Source: Streptomyces sp. man185
GTDB lineage: Bacteria; Actinomycetota; Actinomycetes; Streptomycetales; Streptomycetaceae
Length of the DNA stretch: 34,523 nt
Direction: 5' to 3'
Assembly: GCA_002551355.1 (NCBI GenBank)
Contig: NTHE01000077.1
Location: 1 to 34,523 of the forward strand
In this document: piece by piece, positions 1 through 7,455 of the stretch
Layout of the letters: each line of letters starts with the position of its first letter
How positions within the stretch are numbered: the first letter of the stretch is position 1
Translations under genes and position numbers: made by a program
The notes under the pieces: generated by a model
The model's input: the letters and a program-made list of their open reading frames with translations, nothing else
What the model was told of the DNA's origin: nothing
Databases searched by the model: none

Positions 1-1189
1 ATAAGAGACAGGCGCCGGGCGCGGCCACCGCGCTCCGGCGCAGCCCGGCGACGGCGGCGAGCCCGGCCGCGACGGTCGCGCAGGCCAGGTTGGCCCAGAC
101 CCAGTAGCCGTACGGGCGGACGCCGCCCGCGCCCTGGTGGTAGCGCTCGACCAACAGGTGGTAGGCGGTCCACCAGTTGAACCCGAAAAGAGTGAAGGCC
201 ACCGGGACCACGAGCGCGCCGAGCAGGAACAGCGGCACGGGCCGGGCGGTCCGGGCGAGCACCAGGACCGCGAGCAGGACGGCCGCCATCAGCCCCAGCC
301 CGTAACTGAGGTAGCAGGTCCACCCGAACAGCAGACCCCCGCCTGCCGCGGCCGCCGCCGGGAAGCGGACCCGGCGGGTGGCGGCCAGGGCGAGCAGCGC
401 CACCGACCAGGCGGCGACGGCCGCGAAGTAGCCGTCGGCCGAGACGCCCGCCCAGACGGCGGCCGGAGCGAGGACGAGGAAGGGCGCGGCACGTCGGGCC
501 AGGCGCTCGTCGGCCAGCACCCGCACGGTGATCAGGGCGGCCAGCACCGCCGAACTGCCCACCACGACACACCAGACGGCTGCCCAGGCGCCGCCGCCGA
601 GCCCGATGCGGTCCAGCCAGACGAAGGTCAGCGTCGCGCCCGGCGGGTGCCCGGCGACATGGGCGGGCCAGTTGCCGGGCGCGTCGAACAGAATGTGGTC
701 GGTGAAGCCGCGCAGAGTGGCGGGGATGTCCGCGAAGCGGTCGATGACCTGCAGATACTCGTGCTTGGTGGTGAGCCGCCGCTCGACACCCCGGTACGGG
801 CCGTCGATCAGCGCCATCGAGAAGACCCAGACCGTGGACCCGGCCCAGGCCGCCGCGAGGAGACCGCGCCAGGGCAGCCGGGCGGCGAGCGGCGGGCCGT
901 ACGCGACGACCAGGACCGCCATGGTCAGCGCGGCGGGGGTGCCGGGGCCCAGATGGGGGTCCCAGGAGGCCAGGAAGGGCGGCCACTGGGCGAACAGCGT
1001 TCCGTCCCGATCCTGGATGAACCTGCCGATGAGCACGGCGGCGACGACCAGCAGCACGCCCGCGGCGGCGGCGATCAGATCCGCCCGCCCCGCGCGCCGG
1101 GCCCGGTCGTTGGTGTGGTCCGGCGGTGCGGGCGGGCCGTGCCCGGTGCCGTCGGCGGTGTCCGTGGGGGTGACGTCCTCGGTCTTCAC
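1..1189 (-). CDS. Polytopic membrane protein, mannosyltransferase-like (3' end outside window)
   Basis: An open frame runs from a GTG at 1189 to the window edge (396 codons, no stop reached). The translation is a hydrophilic N-terminus of about 35 residues followed by many Leu/Ala/Val-rich membrane segments. A long loop after the third segment holds HEYLQVIDRF, GFTDHILFD and WPAHVAGHPPG; such an acidic/His-rich loop after the first helices is common in GT-C-type membrane glycosyltransferases. I infer a lipid-linked sugar transferase or a related membrane protein, without certainty. The start is supported by a TAGCGT hexamer ending 6 nt before the GTG, with no clear ribosome binding site, as in leaderless transcripts. 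It is divergent from the molybdo-oxidoreductase gene. The last complete codon in the window is TTA, rare in Streptomyces and linked to the bldA tRNA. Confidence 0.75.
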   Translation of the reverse strand, partial: MKTEDVTPTDTADGTGHGPPAPPDHTNDRARRAGRADLIAAAAGVLLVVAAVLIGRFIQDRDGTLFAQWPPFLASWDPHLGPGTPAALTMAVLVVAYGPPLAARLPWRGLLAAAWAGSTVWVFSMALIDGPYRGVERRLTTKHEYLQVIDRFADIPATLRGFTDHILFDAPGNWPAHVAGHPPGATLTFVWLDRIGLGGGAWAAVWCVVVGSSAVLAALITVRVLADERLARRAAPFLVLAPAAVWAGVSADGYFAAVAAWSVALLALAATRRVRFPAAAAAGGGLLFGWTCYLSYGLGLMAAVLLAVLVLARTARPVPLFLLGALVVPVAFTLFGFNWWTAYHLLVERYHQGAGGVRPYGYWVWANLACATVAAGLAAVAGLRRSAVAAPGACLL

Positions 1190-1195
1190 GCTGGC

Positions 1196-1201
1196 ACGCT
1201 A
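1196..1201 (-). promoter_or_regulatory. Putative -10 of a leaderless promoter (TAGCGT)
   Basis: On the minus strand TAGCGT is followed by 6 nt and then the GTG start at 1189. The same hexamer sits 6 nt before the ATG at 1375 and 7 nt before the minus-strand ATG at 8554. This repeated placement suggests that transcription begins at the start codon. Confidence 0.5.
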
Positions 1202-1239
1202 TGCACAGCGGGCGGCGATCGGGCGGTACGGCAGGGCCG

Positions 1240-1255
1240 CGTCACCGAACCGTCA
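1240..1255. promoter_or_regulatory. Direct-repeat operator CGTCA-N6-CGTCA
   Basis: CGTCA is repeated exactly with an 11-bp period. The near edge lies 38 nt upstream of the minus-strand TAGCGT at 1201-1196, exactly the spacing of a similar site before the epimerase gene. Two half-sites one helical turn apart are typical of OmpR-family response regulators, and one is encoded at 5483-6352. The protein-site link is inference. Confidence 0.5.
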
Positions 1256-1311
1256 GATCCGCTCTTCCCTGCTCCTCACACGGCGATGTCCGTCGCGTGA
1301 TCCGGCCGCGA

Positions 1312-1327
1312 CGTCAGAATTCCGTCA
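1312..1327. promoter_or_regulatory. Direct-repeat operator CGTCA-N6-CGTCA (second copy)
   Basis: This is a second exact CGTCA repeat with an 11-bp period in the same divergent intergenic region, with spacer GAATTC. It lies 35 nt upstream of the plus-strand TAGCGT at 1363-1368, so it is placed to serve the oxidoreductase promoter. Confidence 0.5.
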
Positions 1328-1362
1328 GGAGTCGCGTCCGCCCGCGGAGGGGGCTTCGCGTT

Positions 1363-1368
1363 TAGCGT
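1363..1368 (+). promoter_or_regulatory. Putative -10 of a leaderless promoter (TAGCGT)
   Basis: TAGCGT is followed by 6 nt and the ATG at 1375. No ribosome binding site lies at normal spacing; the nearest purine run is about 20 nt upstream of the ATG. Confidence 0.45.
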
Positions 1369-1374
1369 CGGCTC

Positions 1375-2646
1375 ATGCCCGAACGCCTCCGCATCCGATC
1401 CCTGCCCGACACCCTCCGTGCCCTGCGCACGCCCGCCGACCCGGGGTTCTGGCGCAGCCCCGTGCGCGGGGCGCGTTTCACCGCCGTGCTCGGCGTCGTC
1501 CTGCTCGTCGGCCTCACCCTGCTGTTCGTCACAGGGCTGCTCTCGTACGCCGCCTACAACCCGGACCTGAACCGGGTCAACGACAAGACCCCGGGCAAGG
1601 GCCTCCTGGGCTTCTACCTGTTCTCCTGGCCGACCGGCCCGCACTGGCTCTACCGGCTGACCCAGGGCCTGCACGTCACCGTCGGTATCGTGCTCGTGCC
1701 GGTCCTGTTCGCCAAGCTCTGGTCGGTGATCCCCCGGCTCTTCGCCCTGCCGCCCGCCCGTTCCGTGGGCCATGTCCTGGAGCGGCTCTCGCTGTTGCTG
1801 CTCGTGGGCGGGGCGCTGTTCCAGTTCCTCACCGGACTGCTCAACATCCAGCTGGACTACCTCTTCCCCGGGTCCTTCTACACCCTGCACTTCTACGGGG
1901 CCTGGGTCTTCCTCGCAGGGTTCGTCACCCATACGGCCCTCAAGGCGCCGCAGGCCGTACGGGTGTTGCGCAACGGCGTCCCGCGCGGCGAAGCGGACAC
2001 CCTCGCCGCCCCCGACCCGCTGCCCGCCACCCTGACCCGGCGCGGCGCGCTGGCCATGGTGGGGGCCGGCTCGCTGCTTCTGCTGATCACCTCGGCGGGC
2101 CGCAGCTTCGACGGGCCGCTGCGCCGCATCGCGCTCCTCACCCCGCGCGGCGGCACCGACCCGGGGCCGGGGCCGAACGCCTTCCAGATCAACAAGACCG
2201 CCGCCGCCGTACGGATCACGCCCGCCGACACCGGGGAGCGCTGGCGGCTGACCGTACGGGGCCCGGCCGGGGAACTCCGCTTCTCCCGGGCCGAGCTGCT
2301 GGCCATGGAACAGCACAGCGCGGCGCTCCCGATCGCCTGCGTGGAAGGCTGGTCCACCTCGGACCAGCAGTGGCGCGGGGTGCGGCTCTCCGACCTGGCG
2401 GCGGTCGCCGGATACCCGGACCGGCCGCCGGGCGTGTTCGTCGAGTCGCTCCAGCGCGCCGGCTCCTTCCGCAAGGCCGCACTGCGCGACAACCAGGTCC
2501 GCGACGGCCGCTCGCTGCTCGCCCTGGAGGTCAACGGCGCCCCGCTGTCGCCCGACCACGGCTACCCGGCCCGGATCATCGTCCCCGCCGCGCCCGGGGT
2601 GCTGAACACCAAGTGGGTCGAGACCCTGACGTTCGGAGAACTGTGA
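1375..2646 (+). CDS. Membrane-anchored molybdopterin oxidoreductase with cytochrome b-like N-terminus
   Basis: The 423-residue protein has two parts. Residues ~36-58, 97-118, 138-158 and 170-190 are membrane helices carrying His100, His172 and His186, which could ligate haem b as in bacterial cytochrome b561/FdnI-like anchors. A fifth hydrophobic segment at ~224-240 follows TRR. Residues ~265-423 form a sulfite-oxidase/YedY-type molybdopterin domain with IACVEGWS, whose Cys322 is the expected Mo ligand, and a C-terminal GVLNTKWVETLTF. The family transfers electrons between an oxidised or reduced small substrate and the membrane chain; the substrate here is unknown. The fusion would let electrons pass within one polypeptide. 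Its stop codon overlaps the next start by one base (TGATG), so the two genes are co-transcribed. Confidence 0.88.
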   Translation: MPERLRIRSLPDTLRALRTPADPGFWRSPVRGARFTAVLGVVLLVGLTLLFVTGLLSYAAYNPDLNRVNDKTPGKGLLGFYLFSWPTGPHWLYRLTQGLHVTVGIVLVPVLFAKLWSVIPRLFALPPARSVGHVLERLSLLLLVGGALFQFLTGLLNIQLDYLFPGSFYTLHFYGAWVFLAGFVTHTALKAPQAVRVLRNGVPRGEADTLAAPDPLPATLTRRGALAMVGAGSLLLLITSAGRSFDGPLRRIALLTPRGGTDPGPGPNAFQINKTAAAVRITPADTGERWRLTVRGPAGELRFSRAELLAMEQHSAALPIACVEGWSTSDQQWRGVRLSDLAAVAGYPDRPPGVFVESLQRAGSFRKAALRDNQVRDGRSLLALEVNGAPLSPDHGYPARIIVPAAPGVLNTKWVETLTFGEL

Positions 2647-3173
2647 TGTCCACCCGGGCCGTGCCGCCGCGCTCCACCGCACCCCGTCGCTCGCGCTTCT
2701 CGCCGCGCCGCCTGTACGGCGAGGGCCCGCTCCACCTGATCCTGCTCGTCGCCACGTTCTGCCTGGCCGGCTACGCGGGCGTGCGGCTGCTGGACGGGGA
2801 CACCGTCGGCGTGCTGCTCTGGCTCGCCGGGTCGGCCGTCCTGCACGACCTGGTGCTGCTGCCGGTGTACGCGGGGGCCGACCGGGCGCTGCGCGCCGCG
2901 CTCGGCCCCCGGACGGCCCTGGTGAACTTCGTCCGGGTGCCGGCGTTCCTCTCCGGACTGCTCCTGCTGATCTGGTTCCCGCTGATCGCCCGGCGGACCG
3001 AACGGCGGTACGAGGCCGCCGCCGGCACCACCCCGGACGTCTACTTCGGCAACTGGCTGCTGATCACCGGCGCGCTGTTCGGGCTCTCCGCGCTCTGGCT
3101 GCTGGTCCGGGCGCTCCGCTCCCGTACGGGACGGCGCAGCGAGACGAAGGTCCGTTCCTCCGCACCCCACTGA
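2646..3173 (+). CDS. Small four-helix membrane protein, function unknown
   Basis: The 175-residue protein starts at an ATG sharing one base with the upstream stop. A basic N-terminus (RRSRFSPRRLYG) precedes four predicted membrane helices at about residues 29-48, 55-77, 94-113 and 132-152; the tail is short and basic. I do not recognise a family. Tight coupling to the molybdo-oxidoreductase suggests a partner membrane subunit, but no haem or quinone motif is obvious. Its last ~133 bp overlap the 3' end of the convergent methyltransferase gene. Confidence 0.75.
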   Translation: MSTRAVPPRSTAPRRSRFSPRRLYGEGPLHLILLVATFCLAGYAGVRLLDGDTVGVLLWLAGSAVLHDLVLLPVYAGADRALRAALGPRTALVNFVRVPAFLSGLLLLIWFPLIARRTERRYEAAAGTTPDVYFGNWLLITGALFGLSALWLLVRALRSRTGRRSETKVRSSAPH

Positions 3174-3937
3174 TCGGCCGTAAGCCAGCCGCCCGCGCGG
3201 GCGTGCCGCAGCATGGCCGGCGTTCCGATCCGTGCCCAGGGGAACGGCTCGGCGGCGTTGCGCACGGAGGCGGGGGCGGTTCTTCCGTCCGGTCCGTCCC
3301 CCCGACCGTCGTCGAGCCGGACCCGGAGCCGTTCGTCCACGTCGACCGGGGCGGTTTCGGCGATCAGCAGTCCGCCGGCGCCGAGCAGATCGGCGGCCCG
3401 GTCCAGCAGGGCGGCCGGGTCGCCTCCGATGCCGATGTTGCCGTCGAGGAGCAGCAGGGTGCCCCAACGGCCCTCTCCGGGCAGTGGGTCGAACACGCTG
3501 CGGAGCAGGGCCGCGCCGCCGAGACGGCGCGTACGGGCCACCGCCGCCTCGCTGACGTCGATGCCCAGCGCCCGGTGTCCGAGCGAGGCCAGCTCGGCGA
3601 CCAGCCGCCCCGGCCCGCAGCCGATGTCCAGCACCGGCCCCTCGCACCGGTGCAGCGCGGACAGGTCGGCGGAGCCCGCGTCGGAACACCAGCGCTCCAC
3701 GTCCAGGGGCAGCAGCCAGCCGTCGCTGCGGCGCAGGAACAGCGGACCGCGGCCGGTGCGCAGGGCGTTGGCGTACGGGTCGGCGCCCCAGGGAGCGGTG
3801 CGGATCGCGCCCGACCGGGCCGGCGCGTCGCAGGAGTACGTTCCGTCGACGGCGGCCTCGTGGTGCGTGTCGGGCGCTTCGGCACGGCCGGTGGGGGCCG
3901 GTGCGGCGAGTTCTGACGAAGGCACTGTCGTACTCAT
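3041..3937 (-). CDS. Class I SAM-dependent methyltransferase
   Basis: The 298-residue protein has SAM-binding motif I VLDIGCGPG at residues 102-110, followed at the expected distance by an acidic strand end (GIDVSEAAV) and a motif IV-like segment LLLLDGNIGIGGD. A ~50-residue flexible Ala/Pro/Thr-rich N-terminus precedes the fold. The last ~30 residues, after RTFVSLRRP, look unstructured and lie over the convergent gene. The ATG overlaps the upstream transferase stop by 4 nt (ATGA), making it the third gene of a tight operon with the TIGR04282-like protein and the GT2 enzyme. The substrate is unknown; a sugar or lipid intermediate made by the neighbours is plausible. Confidence 0.85.
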   Translation of the reverse strand: MSTTVPSSELAAPAPTGRAEAPDTHHEAAVDGTYSCDAPARSGAIRTAPWGADPYANALRTGRGPLFLRRSDGWLLPLDVERWCSDAGSADLSALHRCEGPVLDIGCGPGRLVAELASLGHRALGIDVSEAAVARTRRLGGAALLRSVFDPLPGEGRWGTLLLLDGNIGIGGDPAALLDRAADLLGAGGLLIAETAPVDVDERLRVRLDDGRGDGPDGRTAPASVRNAAEPFPWARIGTPAMLRHARAGGWLTADQWGAEERTFVSLRRPVRERSARTSSQSAESPNSAPVISSQLPK

Positions 3938-4599
3938 CGCACCCCCGCCCCGGTCAGCCCGGTCAGTCGGCCGAGCACCGCGGCGAACCGGCCGCCCGGC
4001 GCGGCCGACGCGACCCGGTGCGCGTCGGCCGCGGTGTCCACGTCGACCAGCATCGGCAGATCGCGCACGGCGAGCCCGGCCTCCACCAGCCTGCGCCGCT
4101 GCACCGCACCGGTCTCCGGGACGGACATCGGCACCCCGCGCAGCAGGGCGGGGTCGGGCTCCGCCAGGCCCAGGGCCCAGAACCCGCCGTCCTCGGCCGG
4201 ACCGAACCAGGCCCCGCAGCCGTCCCAGGCGTCCGGGGCGAGAGCGGGGGCGAGCAGCCCGGCCGTGATCTGCGGGGTGTCCATGCCGACCAGCAGGGCC
4301 GGCCCCTCACACCCGCCGAAGGCCGCCGCGAGGCGCTCGTCCAGACCGCCCGCGCTCTGCGGGACCACCTCGAACCCCGGGGGCGCCCAGGGGCCCGGCC
4401 GCCCGTCGAGGACCAGGACCCGCCGCCGGGCGGGGAGGGCGAGCAGGGTCTCCAGGGTGTCCGTGAGGGCCGCGGCGGCCAGCTCGGCGGCCTCGGCGGG
4501 GGAGAAGGGCGGGCACAGCCGGGTCTTGACCCGTCCGGCCACCGGCTCCTTCGCGATGACCAGCAACTCCGTCGGCCCCATGGGCCCGTACGCGCTCAT
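3934..4599 (-). CDS. TIGR04282/DUF2064-family transferase (GT-A-like fold)
   Basis: The 221-residue protein begins MSAYGPMGPTELLVIAKEPV. The start is the ATG that overlaps the GT2 stop (ATGA), not the longer upstream frame. The N-terminal AKEPVAGRVKTRL is the family's nucleotide-sugar/phosphate-binding signature. GMDTPQITAGLL matches the usual metal-binding G(S/M)D-P segment, and a conserved GPAEDGGFWALGL follows. Members are annotated as rSAM/selenodomain-associated transferase 1 and often sit beside a GT2 enzyme, as here. The exact reaction is not established for the family. The 3' end overlaps the methyltransferase start by 4 nt. Confidence 0.85.
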   Translation of the reverse strand: MSAYGPMGPTELLVIAKEPVAGRVKTRLCPPFSPAEAAELAAAALTDTLETLLALPARRRVLVLDGRPGPWAPPGFEVVPQSAGGLDERLAAAFGGCEGPALLVGMDTPQITAGLLAPALAPDAWDGCGAWFGPAEDGGFWALGLAEPDPALLRGVPMSVPETGAVQRRRLVEAGLAVRDLPMLVDVDTAADAHRVASAAPGGRFAAVLGRLTGLTGAGVR

Positions 4600-5366
4600 C
4601 GCCGGGCCCCCGTCTCCGCGCGCGCGTCCCGGCCCGGCGCACGGTCCGCGGGTGGCTCGCGCAGGACGCCCCGCATGTCGCGCACCGCGTGCCAGGTTCC
4701 GCGCCAGGTGCCGGTCACCTTCGACTTGCCCGTGCGCGGCCGGTAGGGAACGTCGCTCTCGGCGACCCGCAGCCCGGCGTCCGAGGCCCGGACCACCATC
4801 TGGAGCGGGTAGCCGCTGCGCCGGTCGGTGAGGTCCAGGGCCAGCAGATCGGCGCGGCGCCCCGCCCGCAGCGGGCCGAGGTCGTGCAGGCGCAGGCCGG
4901 TACGGCGGCGCAGCATCCGGGCCAGCGCCAGATTGCCGGCGCGCGCGTGCGCCGGCCAGGCACCCCGGCCCTCGGGGCGGCGGCGGCCGAGCAGCAGATC
5001 GCACTCGCCGTCCGCCACCCGCCGCACGAAGCCGGCCAGCAGCGCGGGGTCCAGGGAGCCGTCACAGTCGCAGAAGCAGACGAACTCGGCCTCGGCGGCG
5101 AGCAGCCCGGCGTGGCAGGCCGCGCCGAACCCCCGCCGCTGCTCCGTGACGACCTTCGCGCCGAGGGACCGGGCGAGCTCGGCCGAACCGTCGGTCGAGC
5201 CGTTGTCGACCACGATCGCGCGCCATCCGACGGGGATGCGATCGAGCACCCAGGGCAGAGCGGCGGCCTCGTCGAGGCAGGGCAGAACGATGTCGGCCTT
5301 CGGGAGGCCGGTGTGCGGGGCGGGCGGACGCGGAGGAACGGCAGAGGAATCGGTCACCCGCATCAC
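4596..5366 (-). CDS. Family 2 glycosyltransferase
   Basis: The 256-residue soluble GT-A enzyme contains DIVLPCLDEAAALPWVLDRI, VVDNGSTDGSAELA (nucleotide-sugar binding) and FCDCDGSLDP (DxD-type metal motif). A later YRPRTGKSKVTGT resembles the acceptor-side segment of dolichyl- or polyprenyl-phosphate sugar transferases. It lacks C-terminal membrane helices and ends in an Arg/Ala-rich tail. It is the first gene of the three-gene operon; a GTG at 5366 and an ATG at 5363 are both possible starts, with an AGGG-like ribosome site close by. It is divergent from the two-component system. A polyprenyl-phosphate sugar donor for the membrane transferase at 1-1189 is a reasonable but unproven role. Confidence 0.88.
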   Translation of the reverse strand: MMRVTDSSAVPPRPPAPHTGLPKADIVLPCLDEAAALPWVLDRIPVGWRAIVVDNGSTDGSAELARSLGAKVVTEQRRGFGAACHAGLLAAEAEFVCFCDCDGSLDPALLAGFVRRVADGECDLLLGRRRPEGRGAWPAHARAGNLALARMLRRRTGLRLHDLGPLRAGRRADLLALDLTDRRSGYPLQMVVRASDAGLRVAESDVPYRPRTGKSKVTGTWRGTWHAVRDMRGVLREPPADRAPGRDARAETGARR

Positions 5367-5397
5367 CCTACGGAGACAACTCAGGCATTTGGGGCAT

Positions 5398-5416
5398 CAG
5401 GTTCTTACGAAACCTG
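5398..5416. promoter_or_regulatory. Inverted repeat in divergent GT2/response-regulator promoter
   Basis: CAGGTT and AACCTG form a perfect 6-bp inverted repeat separated by 7 nt. It lies in the 116-bp divergent region between the GT2 operon and the two-component system. It could be an operator for a dimeric regulator; it does not match the CGTCA repeats elsewhere in this block. Confidence 0.35.
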
Positions 5417-5482
5417 GACATCGGCCGGATGGGTGGCTGTCGGGCCCCGGCGCGCCGGGAGCGGGGTGCCACAGTGGAGGCC

Positions 5483-6352
5483 ATGGAGAACACCCCGCCC
5501 ACCCGCGGCCCGGCCCCCGTCCCCCAGGGGGCGCGCGGCCGGGTCCTCGTCGTGGACGACGACCCGACCGTCGCCGAGGTCGTCGTCGGCTATCTGCACC
5601 GCGCCGGTTACGCCGTCGAGCAGGCCGCTGACGGGCCCGCCGCACTGGGCCGGTTCGCGGCATGCCGGCCCGACCTCGTCGTCCTGGACCTGATGCTCCC
5701 CGCCATGGACGGGTTCGAGGTCTGCCGCCGAATGCGTGAGCACGGGCCGGTCCCCGTCATCATGCTCACCGCCCGCGGCGACGAGGAGGATCGCATCCTC
5801 GGCCTGGAGACCGGCGCCGACGACTACGTCACCAAGCCGTTCAGCCCGCGGGAGCTGGTCCTGCGGGTCGACTCCGTGCTGCGCCGCGCGCGGACAGCCC
5901 TACCGGCGGCCGAGGCCGGGCTGCTGTCCGGCGGCGGGCTGAGCCTCGACCCGGCGGCCCGGCAAGCCCACCGCGACGGGCGCGGACTCGCTCTGACACT
6001 CAGGGAGTTCGACTTGCTCGCCTTCCTGCTCCGGCACCCCGGAAAGGCGTTCGGGCGCGAGGAGCTGATGCGGGAGGTCTGGGGATGGGACTTCGGCGAC
6101 CTCTCGACGGTCACCGTCCACATCCGCAGGCTGCGCGGCAAGGTCGAGCAGGACCCGGCCCGCCCCCGGCTGATCCGCACCGTGTGGGGAGTCGGGTACC
6201 GCCTGGACCTGGATACGGAGGGCCCGGGCACGACGGCGGGCCCTGACCGCGCCCGCGCCGGGGACCACCGCGACGGACCCGGTCCGGGCCGGGCCGGAAC
6301 AGGTCCGTCCGCCGCCCCCGTCGTGCTGCCGGCCGGAGGCCGGGCGCTGTGA
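5483..6352 (+). CDS. OmpR/PhoB-family response regulator
   Basis: The 289-residue protein starts at the ATG preceded by GGAGG (5476-5480). The receiver domain (~20-135) has acidic pocket VVDDD, phospho-acceptor Asp69 in VVLDLMLP, the conserved Thr in MLTARGD, and Lys118 in VTKPF. The winged-helix effector domain (~150-240) has LTLREFDLLAFLL, GREELMREVWGW and the terminal WGVGYRL. A ~50-residue Gly/Pro/Ala-rich tail follows. Family members bind direct repeats with an ~11-bp period. The CGTCA-N6-CGTCA repeats at 1240, 1312 and 8606 are good candidate targets. The stop overlaps the kinase start (GTGA). Confidence 0.95.
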   Translation: MENTPPTRGPAPVPQGARGRVLVVDDDPTVAEVVVGYLHRAGYAVEQAADGPAALGRFAACRPDLVVLDLMLPAMDGFEVCRRMREHGPVPVIMLTARGDEEDRILGLETGADDYVTKPFSPRELVLRVDSVLRRARTALPAAEAGLLSGGGLSLDPAARQAHRDGRGLALTLREFDLLAFLLRHPGKAFGREELMREVWGWDFGDLSTVTVHIRRLRGKVEQDPARPRLIRTVWGVGYRLDLDTEGPGTTAGPDRARAGDHRDGPGPGRAGTGPSAAPVVLPAGGRAL

Positions 6353-7455
6353 CCGACGTCCTGCTCATCGCGCTCTTCGCCTTCCTGGGAGCGGCGGCCG
6401 CCGGGCTTCTGGGCGCGGGCGTCCTGCGCCTCCTGCGGCACCGTTCGCTGGTCGTCTCGTTGAGTGTCGTCGCCGGGGTGGCCGTGGCGGCGATGCTCGC
6501 CGGGACGCTGACGGTCGCCTGGGCGATGTTCCTCTCGCCCCACGACCTCTACGTCGTCACGACCGTCGGCGCGATGGCCGCCCTCATCTCCCTGGCCACA
6601 GCCGTCCTGCTGGGCCGCTGGGTGGCCGCGCAGAGCCATGAACTGACCCTGGCCACACGGTCGTTCGGTGACGGCGGCACCTTCGCCGCGCCCGCCGGGC
6701 AGCCCACCGCCGAGTTGGCCGCGCTCGCCCGCGAACTGGCCGCCACCAGTGCCAAGCTGGACAGCTCGCGGGAGCGGGAACGCGCGCTGGAGGCCTCGCG
6801 GCGCGAACTCGTCGCGTGGATCTCGCACGATCTGCGCACCCCGCTCGCAGGGCTGCGTGCGATGGCCGAGGCGCTGGAGGACGGCATGGCCGTGGACTCC
6901 GGGCGCTATCTGCGGCAGATGAGGACCGAGGTGGAGCGGATGAACGGCATGGTCGGCGACCTCTTCGAACTCTCCCGGATCCAGGCCGGTTCGCTCACCC
7001 TGGCACCGGCCCGGATCTCCCTCCACGACCTCGTCGGCGACGCGCTGGCCGGGGTCGACCCGCTGGCCCGTGAGCACAGGGTGCGGCTGGTCGGCGACCG
7101 GATCGACGAGGTGCCGGTGGAGGTCGACGGCAAGGAGATGAGCCGGGTCCTGGGCAACCTTCTGATCAACGCCATCCGCCGCACCCCGCCCGACGGCACG
7201 GTGGCCGTCGCCGCGCACCGGTCGGACGGCGGTGTCGTGATGTCGGTGACCGACGGCTGCGGCGGCATCCCGGAGGAGGACCTGCCCCGGGTCTTCGACA
7301 CCGGCTGGCGCGGCAGCCATGCCCGAACACCGCCGGCCGGGGCCGGTCTCGGTCTCGCCATCGTGCGCGGCATCGTCGAGGCGCACGCCGGACGGGCCGA
7401 GGTCCGCAACGTACAGGGCGGCTGCTGCTTCTCGGTCACGCTCCCGACAGCGTGA
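6349..7455 (+). CDS. Membrane sensor histidine kinase
   Basis: The 368-residue protein has three hydrophobic segments (~4-26, 35-60, 68-92) joined by short loops, so there is no real extracellular sensor domain, and then a HAMP-like linker. The dimerisation box WISHDLRTPLAGLR holds phospho-acceptor His160. The ATPase domain shows an N-box (NLLINAIRRTPP), a G1 box (VTDGCGGIPEED), an F-like segment and G2 (GAGLGLAIV). The lack of an outside domain suggests sensing within the membrane, for example of lipid or envelope stress. It is co-transcribed with the response regulator (4-nt overlap). The 3' end overlaps the convergent epimerase gene by 20 bp. Confidence 0.95.
   Translation: MTDVLLIALFAFLGAAAAGLLGAGVLRLLRHRSLVVSLSVVAGVAVAAMLAGTLTVAWAMFLSPHDLYVVTTVGAMAALISLATAVLLGRWVAAQSHELTLATRSFGDGGTFAAPAGQPTAELAALARELAATSAKLDSSRERERALEASRRELVAWISHDLRTPLAGLRAMAEALEDGMAVDSGRYLRQMRTEVERMNGMVGDLFELSRIQAGSLTLAPARISLHDLVGDALAGVDPLAREHRVRLVGDRIDEVPVEVDGKEMSRVLGNLLINAIRRTPPDGTVAVAAHRSDGGVVMSVTDGCGGIPEEDLPRVFDTGWRGSHARTPPAGAGLGLAIVRGIVEAHAGRAEVRNVQGGCCFSVTLPTA

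Noticed and set aside
137..1300. Long plus-strand frame over the first kilobase
   Set aside because: Its translation is Gly/Arg/Gln/His-rich with no fold, while the opposite strand encodes a coherent membrane protein with matching codon use.
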